From CAZABC01 sp964483405 (GTDB taxonomy: Bacteria > Chloroflexota > Limnocylindria > Limnocylindrales > CSP1-4): a stretch of 64,000 nt of DNA. Numbering within the stretch: position 1 is the first letter of the stretch; the number at the start of each line of letters is the position of its first letter. The notes below the pieces were generated by a model. The model had not been told where the DNA came from, ran no database searches, and worked only from the letters and a program-made list of their open reading frames with translations. The stretch is taken from NCBI GenBank assembly GCA_964483405.1, contig CAZABC010000010.1, positions 1-64,000 on the forward strand, in the 5' to 3' direction. The translations under genes were made by a program, and so were the position numbers. Shown one piece after another: positions 43,545 through 51,641 of this stretch.

Positions 43545-45314
43545 ATGTCCGCCACCGACCGCCCCGGCTCCGCCGATCCGACCCCCGACTGGCTCCCCTA
43601 CGCTCGCCCCACCGACGGCGGGAAGCGCCACAGCTACGCCCTGACCGACGGACCGGACCGGGCCGCCGCGCGCGGCATGCTCAAGGCCATCGGGTTCACC
43701 GACGACGACCTCGCCAAGCCGCTTGTCGGGGTCGCGACGACGTGGATCGAGACGATGCCCTGCAACTACAACCAGCGCCGGCTCGCCGAGTCGGTGAAGG
43801 AGGGCATCCGGGCGGCCGGCGGCACGCCGATGGAGTTCAACACGATCGCGGTCTCCGACGGCGTCTCGATGGGCACCGAGGGGATGAAGGCGAGCCTCGT
43901 CAGCCGCGAGGTCATCGCCGACTCGATCGAGCTCGTCGTCCGCGGCCACCTCCTCGACGGCGTCGTCTGCCTCGTCGGTTGTGACAAGACGATCCCCGGT
44001 GCCGCGATCGCCCTCGCCCGACTCGACGTCCCGGGCCTCGTCCTCTACAACGGCACGATCTACCCGGGCACGTACAAGGGCAAGTCGGCCGACGTCGTGA
44101 CGATCTTCGAGGCCATCGGCGCCTACCGGGCCGGCAGGATCACCCTCGAGGAGCTGTACGAGGCCGAGAACGGCGCCTGTCCCGGCGCCGGCGCGTGCGG
44201 CGGCCAGTTCACGGCGAACACGATGAGCACGGTCATGGAGTTCCTCGGCCTCAGCCCGGCCGGCCTCAACGGCATCCCCGCCGAGGACCCGAAGAAGGAC
44301 GACGCGGCCCGCCGCGCCGGCGAGCTCGCGATGACGCTCGTCCGCCATGACATCAGGCCGGGCGGCCTCGTCACGAAGGCCTCGATCGCCAACGCGATCG
44401 CCTCGATCGCCGCGACCGGCGGCAGCACGAACGGCGTCCTCCACCTCCTCGCGATCGCCGCCGAGTTCGGCATCCCGCTCGACATCGACGAGTTCGGCGA
44501 GATCGCCGACCGGACCCCGCTCATCGCCGACATGCGGCCCGGCGGCCGGTACTCGGCAGCGGACATGTACGACGCCGGCGGGGTCGCCCTGGTCATGCGC
44601 GAGCTCCTCAAGCGGGACCTCCTCGACGGCGAGGCGAAGACCGTCGACGGCCGGACGATCGCGCGGATCGCGGCCGACGTCGTCGAGACGCCAGGCCAGC
44701 AGGTCGTCCGCCCGATCGAGACCCCGATCAAGCCGGTCGGCGGCCTGACGATCCTCCACGGCAGCCTCGCGCCCGACGGCTGCGTCGTGAAGCTCGCCGG
44801 CCACGAGCGGCGTCGCCACGTCGGCCCGGCTCGGGTCTTCGACTCTGAGACGGCCTGCTTCGCCGCCGTCCGCGAGAACCGGATCGTCGCCGGCGACGTC
44901 GTCGTCATCCGCTACGAGGGGCCGGTCGGCGGGCCGGGGATGCAGGAGATGCTCAGCGTCACCGGGGCGCTCGTCGGGGAGGGCCTCGGCGAGTCGGTCG
45001 CGCTCATCACCGACGGCCGCTTCTCCGGCGGGACCCATGGCCTGATGATCGGTCACGTCGCGCCGGAGGCCGCCCTGGGCGGGCCGATCGGCCTCGTTCG
45101 CGAGGGCGACGAGATCGAGATCGACGTCGACCGCAAGGCCGTCGACCTCCATGTCGCGGCCGACGAGCTCGAGCGGCGGCGAGCCGCCTGGACCCCGCCC
45201 GAGCCGCGCTACACGAGCGGCGTCCTGGCCAAGTACGCCGCGCTCGTCAGCTCGGCCTCGGAGGGGGCGATCACGACCGGCGCCCGGCTGCGGGCCGGGC
45301 TCGACCGGCGGTGA
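43545..45314 (+). CDS. ilvD: Dihydroxy-acid dehydratase
   Basis: 589 residues. The Fe-S and substrate motifs are ETMPCNYNQRRLAESVKEGI, SDGVSMGTEGMKASLVSREV, VCLVGCDKTIPGAAIALARL and CPGAGACGGQFTANTMSTVM. The C-terminal domain has YEGPVGGPGMQEMLSVTGAL and LITDGRFSGGTHGLMIGHVA. It dehydrates dihydroxyisovalerate and dihydroxymethylvalerate, the step missing from the ilv-leu operon at 22-32 kb. It is first in a coupled cluster: the GNAT gene overlaps by 4 bases. Confidence 0.97.
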   Translation: MSATDRPGSADPTPDWLPYARPTDGGKRHSYALTDGPDRAAARGMLKAIGFTDDDLAKPLVGVATTWIETMPCNYNQRRLAESVKEGIRAAGGTPMEFNTIAVSDGVSMGTEGMKASLVSREVIADSIELVVRGHLLDGVVCLVGCDKTIPGAAIALARLDVPGLVLYNGTIYPGTYKGKSADVVTIFEAIGAYRAGRITLEELYEAENGACPGAGACGGQFTANTMSTVMEFLGLSPAGLNGIPAEDPKKDDAARRAGELAMTLVRHDIRPGGLVTKASIANAIASIAATGGSTNGVLHLLAIAAEFGIPLDIDEFGEIADRTPLIADMRPGGRYSAADMYDAGGVALVMRELLKRDLLDGEAKTVDGRTIARIAADVVETPGQQVVRPIETPIKPVGGLTILHGSLAPDGCVVKLAGHERRRHVGPARVFDSETACFAAVRENRIVAGDVVVIRYEGPVGGPGMQEMLSVTGALVGEGLGESVALITDGRFSGGTHGLMIGHVAPEAALGGPIGLVREGDEIEIDVDRKAVDLHVAADELERRRAAWTPPEPRYTSGVLAKYAALVSSASEGAITTGARLRAGLDRR

Positions 45315-46312
45315 CCGACGCACCGTCGGGGGTCCGCATCCGGCCCATCGAGCTCACCGAGGAGGACCTCGCGGCGTACGTCGCCCTGTGGACCGCGGTC
45401 AGCCCCGACCAGATCCCCGATCCGGCCGAGATCCGCTGGAGCGCCGTGCAGTATCCCGGCGGCGCTCGGCTCGTGGCCGAGGCCGCGGACGGCGCGGTCG
45501 TCGGAGCCGCCTCCGTCGGCCGCGTCTACATGTTCGCCGAGTCGTACGACGCGTTCTGGGCCGACGTCGGGGTCGTCGAGCACGCTCGTCGGCGCGGCAT
45601 CGGGACGGCGCTCCTCGCCGCCTGCTCGGCTCATGCCCGGGCAGCCGGCAAGGTCGCCCTCGTCTGCCCGGCGAGCGAGGCCCGGCCGGAGGGGCTCGCG
45701 TTCCTCGAGCACCACGGCTTCGCGGTCATCGAGCGGGCGAAGCAGGTCCGCCTGGAGCTCGCGGGGCTCGAGCCGCCCGAGGCCACGCCACCGGCCGGGA
45801 TCCGGCTGACCTCGCTCGCCGAGCGGCCGGACCTCGCCGACGAGCTGCATGCCATCGCCGTGGCCGCGTTCGCGGACATCCCCGGCGACGAGCCGATGCA
45901 CGCCGGCACACCCGACGAGTTCCGGGCTCGCGACATCGAGCGCCCGGGGATCGACCCGGCGGGGGTCATCGCCGCGCTCGACGACGCGGACGGACGGGTC
46001 GTCGGCTACGCGACGATCGCCCTCGAGAACGGCCGGCCTGGCGTCGCCTTCCACGACATGACGGCCGTCCACCCCACATATCGCGGCCGCGGCATCGCGA
46101 CCGCGCTCAAGCGGGCGACGATCGCCTGGGCGATCCGGACGGGGCTGACCGCGCTCGAGACCGGCAACGACGAGGCGAACGCGCCGATGCGCGAGGTCAA
46201 CCGACGGCTCGGCTATCGGCCCCTGCCGGACTGGCTGCTGCTGCGCGGCCCGCTCGTCGATGCGCAGAGCGGCGAGGCGCCGGGCGGCGGAGCGCCGGCG
46301 GCTGGGGCATGA
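45311..46312 (+). CDS. Tandem GNAT acetyltransferase
   Basis: 333 residues with two GNAT domains. The first carries VEHARRRGIGTALLAACSAH (acetyl-CoA loop, about residue 100). The second carries VHPTYRGRGIATALKRATIA, then ALETGNDEANAPMREVNRRL and GYRPLPDWLLLRGP. The double arrangement resembles mycothiol synthase-like and other tandem GNATs, but the substrate is unknown. The GTG start overlaps the ilvD stop by 4 bases. The C-terminal ~20 residues are Gly/Ala-rich. Confidence 0.85.
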   Translation: MTDAPSGVRIRPIELTEEDLAAYVALWTAVSPDQIPDPAEIRWSAVQYPGGARLVAEAADGAVVGAASVGRVYMFAESYDAFWADVGVVEHARRRGIGTALLAACSAHARAAGKVALVCPASEARPEGLAFLEHHGFAVIERAKQVRLELAGLEPPEATPPAGIRLTSLAERPDLADELHAIAVAAFADIPGDEPMHAGTPDEFRARDIERPGIDPAGVIAALDDADGRVVGYATIALENGRPGVAFHDMTAVHPTYRGRGIATALKRATIAWAIRTGLTALETGNDEANAPMREVNRRLGYRPLPDWLLLRGPLVDAQSGEAPGGGAPAAGA

Positions 46313-46635
46313 TGACGCCGATGACCGACCAGGCGACCGCACCGGAACCCATCGCCGTTCCTGACATCCCGCCGGCCGGCGGGCTCTCCACCGACCCGGC
46401 CGCCCTGCCGCCCGGCCTCCCACCCGAGGCGTACACCGAGCGCGCGGCCCACGCCCGGGCTCGGGGGCTGCCGACCGCCTACATCCCCGGCGGCGAGGAC
46501 CCCGACCCCGGGCCGGCGATCGCCGAGGAGCGCAAGTACCTGCGGTGGCTGGCGATCATGGTCGTCGCCATCGTCCTCTCCGGGTTCGTCCTCGGGCTGA
46601 TCGGGCTCGTCGTCGGGTCGATCGTCGGGCGATGA
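46309..46635 (+). CDS. Small single-pass membrane protein
   Basis: 108 residues. A Pro-rich N-terminal half (PEPIAVPDIPPAGGLSTDPA) leads to one C-terminal transmembrane helix (WLAIMVVAIVLSGFVLGLIG). Its start overlaps the GNAT stop (ATGA) and its stop overlaps the M20 peptidase start (ATGA), so it is translated as part of this cluster. I recognise no family; tail anchoring in the membrane is inferred. Confidence 0.65.
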   Translation: MMTPMTDQATAPEPIAVPDIPPAGGLSTDPAALPPGLPPEAYTERAAHARARGLPTAYIPGGEDPDPGPAIAEERKYLRWLAIMVVAIVLSGFVLGLIGLVVGSIVGR

Positions 46636-48050
46636 CCGCCGGCCGGCGGCCATCCGCCGCGGTCGACCCGGCCGAGTGGGACCGGGCACACGCCGACCTC
46701 GTCGCCTCGCTCCGGGACCTGATCCGGCTCCGGACCGTCAACCCGCCCGGTGACGAGATCCTCGCCGCTCGCTACCTCGAGGCGGTCCTGGTCGACGCCG
46801 GACTGCGACCCGAGGTCGTCGAGCCGTTCCCCGGCCGCGGCTCGATCGCCTGCCGGCTCCTCGGCGACGGCACCGGTGGCGAGCCGCTCCTGCTCCTTTC
46901 GCATCTCGACGTCGTCCCGGCCCCACCCGAGCGCTGGACCCACGACCCGTTCGCGGCCGATGTCGCCGATGGCTACGTCTGGGGGCGTGGCGCGGTCGAC
47001 ATGAAGGGCATGGTCGCGATGGAGCTGGCGGTCGTCCGGCAGCTCGCCGCGGAGGCGCGGGCCGCCGGCCGCGACCCGGCGTCCGACCCGATCCCCGGGC
47101 TCCGGCGCGACGTCCTGTTCGTCTCGACGGCCGACGAGGAGGCAGGCGGCCACCAGGGCGCCGGCTGGGTCGTCGAGCAGCGACCCGCATGGCTCCGCGC
47201 CGCCGGCGCGCTCAACGAGTGCGGCGGGGTCTCGGTCGAGCTCGGCGGCCGGCGGTTCTACCCGATCGGGGTCGCCGAGAAGGGGATGGTCGTCTACCGG
47301 ATCCGGGTCGACGGCACCTGGGGACACGCGTCGGTGCCCCGGCCCGACAACGCCGCCGTCCGGGCGGCCGCCGTCGTCGCCGCGCTCGCGGCCCCCGAGC
47401 CGGCGAGCCCGAGCCCGGTGATGGCCCGCTTCCTCGACGGGGTCGCCGACGCGCTCGGCCCGCGCGGCGGCGACGTCGTCCGGCGGATCCTCGACCCCGA
47501 CCCGAGCGTCGGCGACGCGGCGATCGAGGCTGCCTGCGACCCGGTCAACGCCCGCGTCGCGCGGGCCCTGCTTCGGGACACCCTGAGCCCGAACGTCATC
47601 CACGCCGGGGTCAAGTACAACGTCATCCCCGGCACGGCGGTCGTCGAGGTCGACTGCCGAACGCTGCCGGGCACGACCGAGGCCGACCTCCGGGCGCGGG
47701 TCCTCGCCCGGCTCGGCCCGGAGCTGGCGGCAGCCTGCCGGATCGAGGTCGTCCACCAGGGTGCCGCGGTCGAGGCGCCGGTCGAGACCGAGCTGTACGG
47801 GCTCCTCGCCGCGACGATCGTCGACCACGACGCCGAGGCCGTCCCGCTGCCGGTCATGGCGCCGTTCGCGACCGACGCCAAGCACACCGCGCGGCTCGGC
47901 ACGCCGACGTACGGCTTCAGCCCGCTCCGCCTCGACCCGACCGAGCGCTTCGTCGAGCGCTTCCACGGCGACGACGAGCGGGTCGCGCTCGACGCGCTTC
48001 GGTTCGGGCTGCCGGTCCTCTACGACGTCGTCCGCCGTTTCTGCGGCTAG
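46632..48050 (+). CDS. M20-family metallopeptidase (ArgE/DapE/carboxypeptidase-like)
   Basis: 472 residues. Metal-site motifs are LLLLSHLDVVPAPPERWTHD (His), GYVWGRGAVDMKGMVAMELA (Asp) and VLFVSTADEEAGGHQGAGWV (Glu-Glu). The dimerisation domain includes VDGTWGHASVPRPDNA and KYNVIPGTAVVEVDCRTLPG. The C-terminal His is in FVERFHGDDERVAL. M20 enzymes hydrolyse amide bonds of N-acyl amino acids or dipeptides; the substrate is open. It overlaps the upstream membrane-protein gene (ATGA) and meets the convergent MarR gene tail-to-tail with a 4-base overlap. Confidence 0.9.
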   Translation: MTAGRRPSAAVDPAEWDRAHADLVASLRDLIRLRTVNPPGDEILAARYLEAVLVDAGLRPEVVEPFPGRGSIACRLLGDGTGGEPLLLLSHLDVVPAPPERWTHDPFAADVADGYVWGRGAVDMKGMVAMELAVVRQLAAEARAAGRDPASDPIPGLRRDVLFVSTADEEAGGHQGAGWVVEQRPAWLRAAGALNECGGVSVELGGRRFYPIGVAEKGMVVYRIRVDGTWGHASVPRPDNAAVRAAAVVAALAAPEPASPSPVMARFLDGVADALGPRGGDVVRRILDPDPSVGDAAIEAACDPVNARVARALLRDTLSPNVIHAGVKYNVIPGTAVVEVDCRTLPGTTEADLRARVLARLGPELAAACRIEVVHQGAAVEAPVETELYGLLAATIVDHDAEAVPLPVMAPFATDAKHTARLGTPTYGFSPLRLDPTERFVERFHGDDERVALDALRFGLPVLYDVVRRFCG

Positions 48051-48622
48051 CGATCGGGGCCGGGCTCCCGGATCAGGCGGCCGCGGCGGGAGATCGCCCC
48101 GGTCGCGAGCGCGGCGACGCCCATCGCGATCAGCGACCGCTCGGCCGACGGCAGCGGCCGGACCGCGTCGAGGAACTGGAGGGCCCGGCCCCGATCGACG
48201 ACGCGCAGGACCGCCCGGCCACGGGTCGTCAGCCGGAGCATCCGCTGGCGACGGTCCTCCGGGAGCGTGCGCCGCTCGACGAGCCGGCGCCGGACGAGCC
48301 CGTCGACGAGCCGGCTCGTCGTCGACGGCGACCGACCGATCGCGTCGGCGAGGTCCCCGATCGTCGTCGTCCGGCCCTCGGCGAGGACGTACAGCGCGGC
48401 GAGCTGGGTGAAGCCGAGCCGGAGGCCGCCGAGCTGGGTCGCGAAGCCGATGACGAGCTCCCGCCACAGGGCGCGCCCCATCGCGATCCGCTCGGAGATC
48501 TGGCGAGGGTTAGAGACCCGACCGCTCGCGGCGAGGACCGGGGCCGACAGGTCGGCCTCGAAGCGGCGGGCGAGGACCTCGGGCGACGGCGGGCGACGGC
48601 GGCGGCGGGCGGTGTCGGGCAT
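48047..48622 (-). CDS. MarR-family transcriptional regulator
   Basis: 191 residues. The winged helix spans LGFTQLAALYVLAEGRTTTI, GDLADAIGRSPSTTSRLVDG and LVRRRLVERRTLPEDRRQRM, then LRLTTRGRAVL, as in MarR. The Arg-rich first 12 residues are an extension. A TAGGCT -10 box (48634-48629, minus) ends 6 bases before the ATG, so the mRNA is probably leaderless. A perfect GTGCA-N4-TGCAC inverted repeat at 48652-48665 lies about 18 bases upstream of that box and is a candidate autoregulatory operator shared with fabD. Confidence 0.88.
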   Translation of the reverse strand: MPDTARRRRRPPSPEVLARRFEADLSAPVLAASGRVSNPRQISERIAMGRALWRELVIGFATQLGGLRLGFTQLAALYVLAEGRTTTIGDLADAIGRSPSTTSRLVDGLVRRRLVERRTLPEDRRQRMLRLTTRGRAVLRVVDRGRALQFLDAVRPLPSAERSLIAMGVAALATGAISRRGRLIREPGPDR

Positions 48623-48651
48623 GGCCGAAGCCTAGGGGGCGGGACGGATCC

Positions 48652-48665
48652 GTGCAATCCTGCAC
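48652..48665. promoter_or_regulatory. Inverted repeat GTGCA-ATCC-TGCAC, candidate MarR operator
   Basis: A perfect 5-4-5 palindrome lies in the divergent region between marR (start 48622) and fabD (-10 box TACGCT at 48697-48702). Its position near the marR -35 fits self-repression. It could also influence fatty-acid genes. Confidence 0.4.
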
Positions 48666-48755
48666 AGGACCTCCCGCTCGGCGGCTCCGACCGGGGTACG
48701 CTCACGGCGCATCCCATCGCGCCCGCGTCCCAGCGTGCCCATGCCCGGAGGTCCC

Positions 48756-49718
48756 GTGCCCGTCGTCGCCTTCGTCTTCCCCGGTCAGGGGTCCCAGTCC
48801 GTCGGCATGGGCCGCGCCCTGGCCGAGGTCTCGGCGGCCGCCTCGGGGGTATTCGCCGCCGCCGATGCCGCACTCGGCGAGCCGATCAGCCGGCTCGCCT
48901 GGGAGGGTCCGGCCGAGGAACTCGACCGGACGGAGAACGCCCAGCCGGCCCTCCTCGCGACCTCGGTCGCCTACCTCGAGGCAATGCGCGAGCGCTGGGC
49001 TACCGCCGGCGTCGTCCCGCCCGAGCCGACGTTCGCCGCCGGCCACTCGATGGGCCAGTACTCGGCACTCGTCGCCGCCGGCGCGCTCGGGCTCGCCGAC
49101 GCCGTCCGCCTCGTCCGCGAGCGCGGCGTCCGGATGCAGGCGTCGGGCTCGGGGCGCGAGGGCCGGATGGCGGCGCTCATCGGCCTCGAGGATGCCCGGC
49201 TGCCCGAGCTCATCGAGCTCGCCGGCGCCCACGGGATCGTCGGCGTGGCCAACCGCAACTCGCCCGGCCAGGTCGTGATCTCCGGCGAGCGGGCCGCCAT
49301 CGAGGCCGGCCTCGAGATCGCCAAGACGCTCGGCGCCCGCCGCGCGGTCGAGCTGCCCGTCTCGGTCGCTGCGCACTCGCCGCTCATGGCCGAGGCCGCC
49401 GCGGGGATGGCGACGACGCTCGCGACGATCGCCTTCCGGGATCCCCGTCCGCCACTGATCGCCAACGCGGACGCGAGCCCGCTCACGACCGCCGACGCCT
49501 GCCGGACCGAGCTCGTCGCCCATCTCACGACCGGCGTCGACTGGATCGCCGCCGTCGGGCGGATGACCGCCGGCGGCGTCGACACGTTCGTCGAGGTCGG
49601 CCCCGGCCGGGTCCTCGCCGGCCTCGTGAAGCGCATCGCACCGGACGCCACTGTGCTCTCGACCGACGACCCGGCCGCCCCCGACCGGCTCGCCACCCCG
49701 TTCCTCGACCCCGCCTGA
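48756..49718 (+). CDS. fabD: Malonyl-CoA:ACP transacylase
   Basis: 320 residues. VPVVAFVFPGQGSQSVGMGR is the canonical N-terminus. The nucleophilic Ser is in FAAGHSMGQYSALVAAGAL, and GIVGVANRNSPGQVVISGER and VSVAAHSPLMAEAA (catalytic His) follow. VEVGPGRVLAGLVKRI closes the domain. It loads malonyl groups onto ACP for fatty-acid synthesis. GTG 48756 is chosen because GGAGG at 48747-48751 lies 4 bases upstream and the protein then starts like other FabDs; ATG 48741 is an alternative. fabF follows 14 bases after the stop. Confidence 0.94.
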   Translation: MPVVAFVFPGQGSQSVGMGRALAEVSAAASGVFAAADAALGEPISRLAWEGPAEELDRTENAQPALLATSVAYLEAMRERWATAGVVPPEPTFAAGHSMGQYSALVAAGALGLADAVRLVRERGVRMQASGSGREGRMAALIGLEDARLPELIELAGAHGIVGVANRNSPGQVVISGERAAIEAGLEIAKTLGARRAVELPVSVAAHSPLMAEAAAGMATTLATIAFRDPRPPLIANADASPLTTADACRTELVAHLTTGVDWIAAVGRMTAGGVDTFVEVGPGRVLAGLVKRIAPDATVLSTDDPAAPDRLATPFLDPA

Positions 49719-49732
49719 GGAGGTACCCCACC

Positions 49733-50995
49733 GTGCGCAAACCCGACTACGACCGCCGGGTCGTCGTGACCGGCCTCGGCGTCATCAGCCCGGTCGGCAA
49801 CGGCAAGGCGGCGGCCTGGGATGGCCTCGTCAACGGACGGAGCGGCATCCGCGAGATCACCCGCTTCGACGTGACGCCGTACGCTGGCAAGGCCGGCGGC
49901 GAGGTCGTCGACTTCGAGCCGACCGACTGGCTCGACGCGAAGACCGCCCGCCGGGCGGGTCGCGAGGTGCACATGGGCGTCGCCTCGGCGAAGCTCGCCG
50001 TGGCCGACGCGGGGCTCGAGATCACCGACTCGAACCGCGAGGAGGTCGGCGTCATCTACGGCTCCGGCTCGGGCGGTCAGCAGATGATGAACGAGCAGCT
50101 GGCGGTGCTGAAGGAGCGCGGGCCCGACCGGGTCTCGCCGACCTTCATCGCCAACTCGCTCGTCGACTCGACGTCGGGGCTCATCGCGATCGAGACCGGG
50201 GCGCTCGGCCACAACATGTGCGTCGTCACCGCCTGCTCGACCGGGACCTCCTGCGTCGGCGAGGCGGCCGAGACGATCCGGCGCGGCGACTGCACGACGT
50301 TCATCGTCGGCTCGACCGAGAACGCCCTGCTCGAGATCGGTCATGCCGGCTTCTCGAACATGCGCGGTGTCGGCCAGCCGCGGCCCGGCATGCCGATCAC
50401 CGACGTGTCGCGGCCGTACGATCGGACCCGCAACGGCTTCATCCTCGGCGAGGGGGCGGCGGCGCTCGTCCTCGAGGATCTCGAGGTCGCGAAGGCGCGC
50501 GGCGCCCGGATCTACGCCGAGGTCGTCGGCTACGGGTCGTCGGCCGACGCCTGGGACATGATCCAGCCGATCGAGGGCGGCCTCGGGGTCGCCCGGGCGA
50601 TCCGCTGGGCGATGGAGCGGCGAGGCGTCCCGATCGACGAGATCGACCTGCTCAACCCGCACGGGACCTCGACGCCGGTCGGCGACAAGCGCGAGGCCGA
50701 CGCCTTCTGGTCGGTCTTCGGGGGCCGGACGAAGGAGGTCGCGATCAGCGCGACGAAGTCGATGACCGGCCACATGATGGGCGCCGCCGGGTCGTTCGAG
50801 GCGTTCGCGACCGTGATGTCGGTCGCGGAGCAGACCGTCCCGGGCACCCTCAACTATCTCGAGCCCGACCCCGAGTGCGACCTGTTCGTCGTGCCCGAGA
50901 CCCGCCAGATGCCGGTCCGCTACGCGATCTCGTGCAACGTCGGTCTCGGCGGCCACAATGCCGCGGTGATCTTCAAGCGATACGACGGCGACTGA
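49733..50995 (+). CDS. fabF: 3-oxoacyl-ACP synthase II (KAS II)
   Basis: 420 residues. RRVVVTGLGVISPVGNGKAA opens the enzyme. The catalytic Cys is in CVVTACSTGTSCVGEAAETI and the two His are in LLNPHGTSTPVGDKREADAF and SATKSMTGHMMGAAGSFEAF. NVGLGGHNAAVIFKRYDGD ends it. It condenses acyl-ACP with malonyl-ACP. AGGAGGT (49718-49724), overlapping the fabD stop, sits 8 bases before the GTG and fixes the start. No ACP gene lies between fabD and fabF. Confidence 0.95.
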   Translation: MRKPDYDRRVVVTGLGVISPVGNGKAAAWDGLVNGRSGIREITRFDVTPYAGKAGGEVVDFEPTDWLDAKTARRAGREVHMGVASAKLAVADAGLEITDSNREEVGVIYGSGSGGQQMMNEQLAVLKERGPDRVSPTFIANSLVDSTSGLIAIETGALGHNMCVVTACSTGTSCVGEAAETIRRGDCTTFIVGSTENALLEIGHAGFSNMRGVGQPRPGMPITDVSRPYDRTRNGFILGEGAAALVLEDLEVAKARGARIYAEVVGYGSSADAWDMIQPIEGGLGVARAIRWAMERRGVPIDEIDLLNPHGTSTPVGDKREADAFWSVFGGRTKEVAISATKSMTGHMMGAAGSFEAFATVMSVAEQTVPGTLNYLEPDPECDLFVVPETRQMPVRYAISCNVGLGGHNAAVIFKRYDGD

Positions 50996-51118
50996 GGGCC
51001 GGCCGAGCCCGTGACCCACCTTGGCTCCCCCCGGACTCTCCCCGCAGTCCATCCGGCTTCGTGCATGAGGCCATCCGCCTCGATGCATCGAACCCGGGCG
51101 GAGCCTGCTGCCCGACTG

Positions 51119-51403
51119 CTAGGCCCATGGGTGGTCGGGCCGATAGGGGTCCGGAGCGCGCACGAACCGCAGCGTCAGCTCGACCCCTCGGCCGGCGTCG
51201 AGGGCCGCGAGCATCCGGACCACCACGTCGATCGAGGCATCGGGGACGAGACCGTTCTCGAGGCGGGACACGGTCGACTGGCTGACCCCGGCTCGACCCC
51301 CAAGGATCGCCTGGCTCCATCCGCGCGACCAGCGGAGGCGCCGGAGCTCCTGGCCGACCACCCTGGCGCGAAGGCGTCGCTCGGGATCGTCACGGGCTGG
51401 CAT
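51119..51403 (-). CDS. Small XRE-family HTH regulator
   Basis: 94 residues. The Cro/C1 HTH is LRRLRWSRGWSQAILGGRAG plus VSQSTVSRLENGLVPDASID. A short tail (GVELTLRFVRAPDPYRPDHP) follows. It resembles the HTH of the two XRE-PDDEXK proteins but lacks their nuclease-like half. ATG 51403 is used; an in-frame TTG at 51415 would add four residues. It lies between two KAS II-type genes, on the opposite strand. Confidence 0.8.
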   Translation of the reverse strand: MPARDDPERRLRARVVGQELRRLRWSRGWSQAILGGRAGVSQSTVSRLENGLVPDASIDVVVRMLAALDAGRGVELTLRFVRAPDPYRPDHPWA

Positions 51404-51604
51404 GGTGCCATTCAAGCGCCGAGGCGTTCACCGCGGCTTAGCCCCAGCTGCGCGACCGACGTTGGTCCCGGCTCCCCGACCACCGAATGCAGCGAGCCGG
51501 ATGACGGTATGCATCGACGCGGTTGGACCGAATCCAGGGAGCCCGCTGCCGCATCGATCGGGGATCGGACCGCCAGCGCACAGCCACCGCCCGCGCCACG
51601 GCCC

Positions 51605-51641
51605 TAGAATGACCCACCCGACCGACCGAGGAACGAACGTG
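51605..51641 (+). promoter_or_regulatory. -10 box (TAGAAT) and ribosome-binding site deciding the start of the second fabF-like gene
   Basis: TAGAAT at 51605-51610 overlaps the candidate ATG 51609, which therefore is unlikely to be transcribed. GAGGA at 51628-51632 lies six bases before GTG 51639, supporting that codon as the start. Confidence 0.55.

Noticed and set aside
51402..51638. Longer N-terminus for the second KAS II-like gene
   Set aside because: The TAGAAT -10 box overlaps ATG 51609, and a ribosome-binding site precedes GTG 51639, so the extension is not translated.
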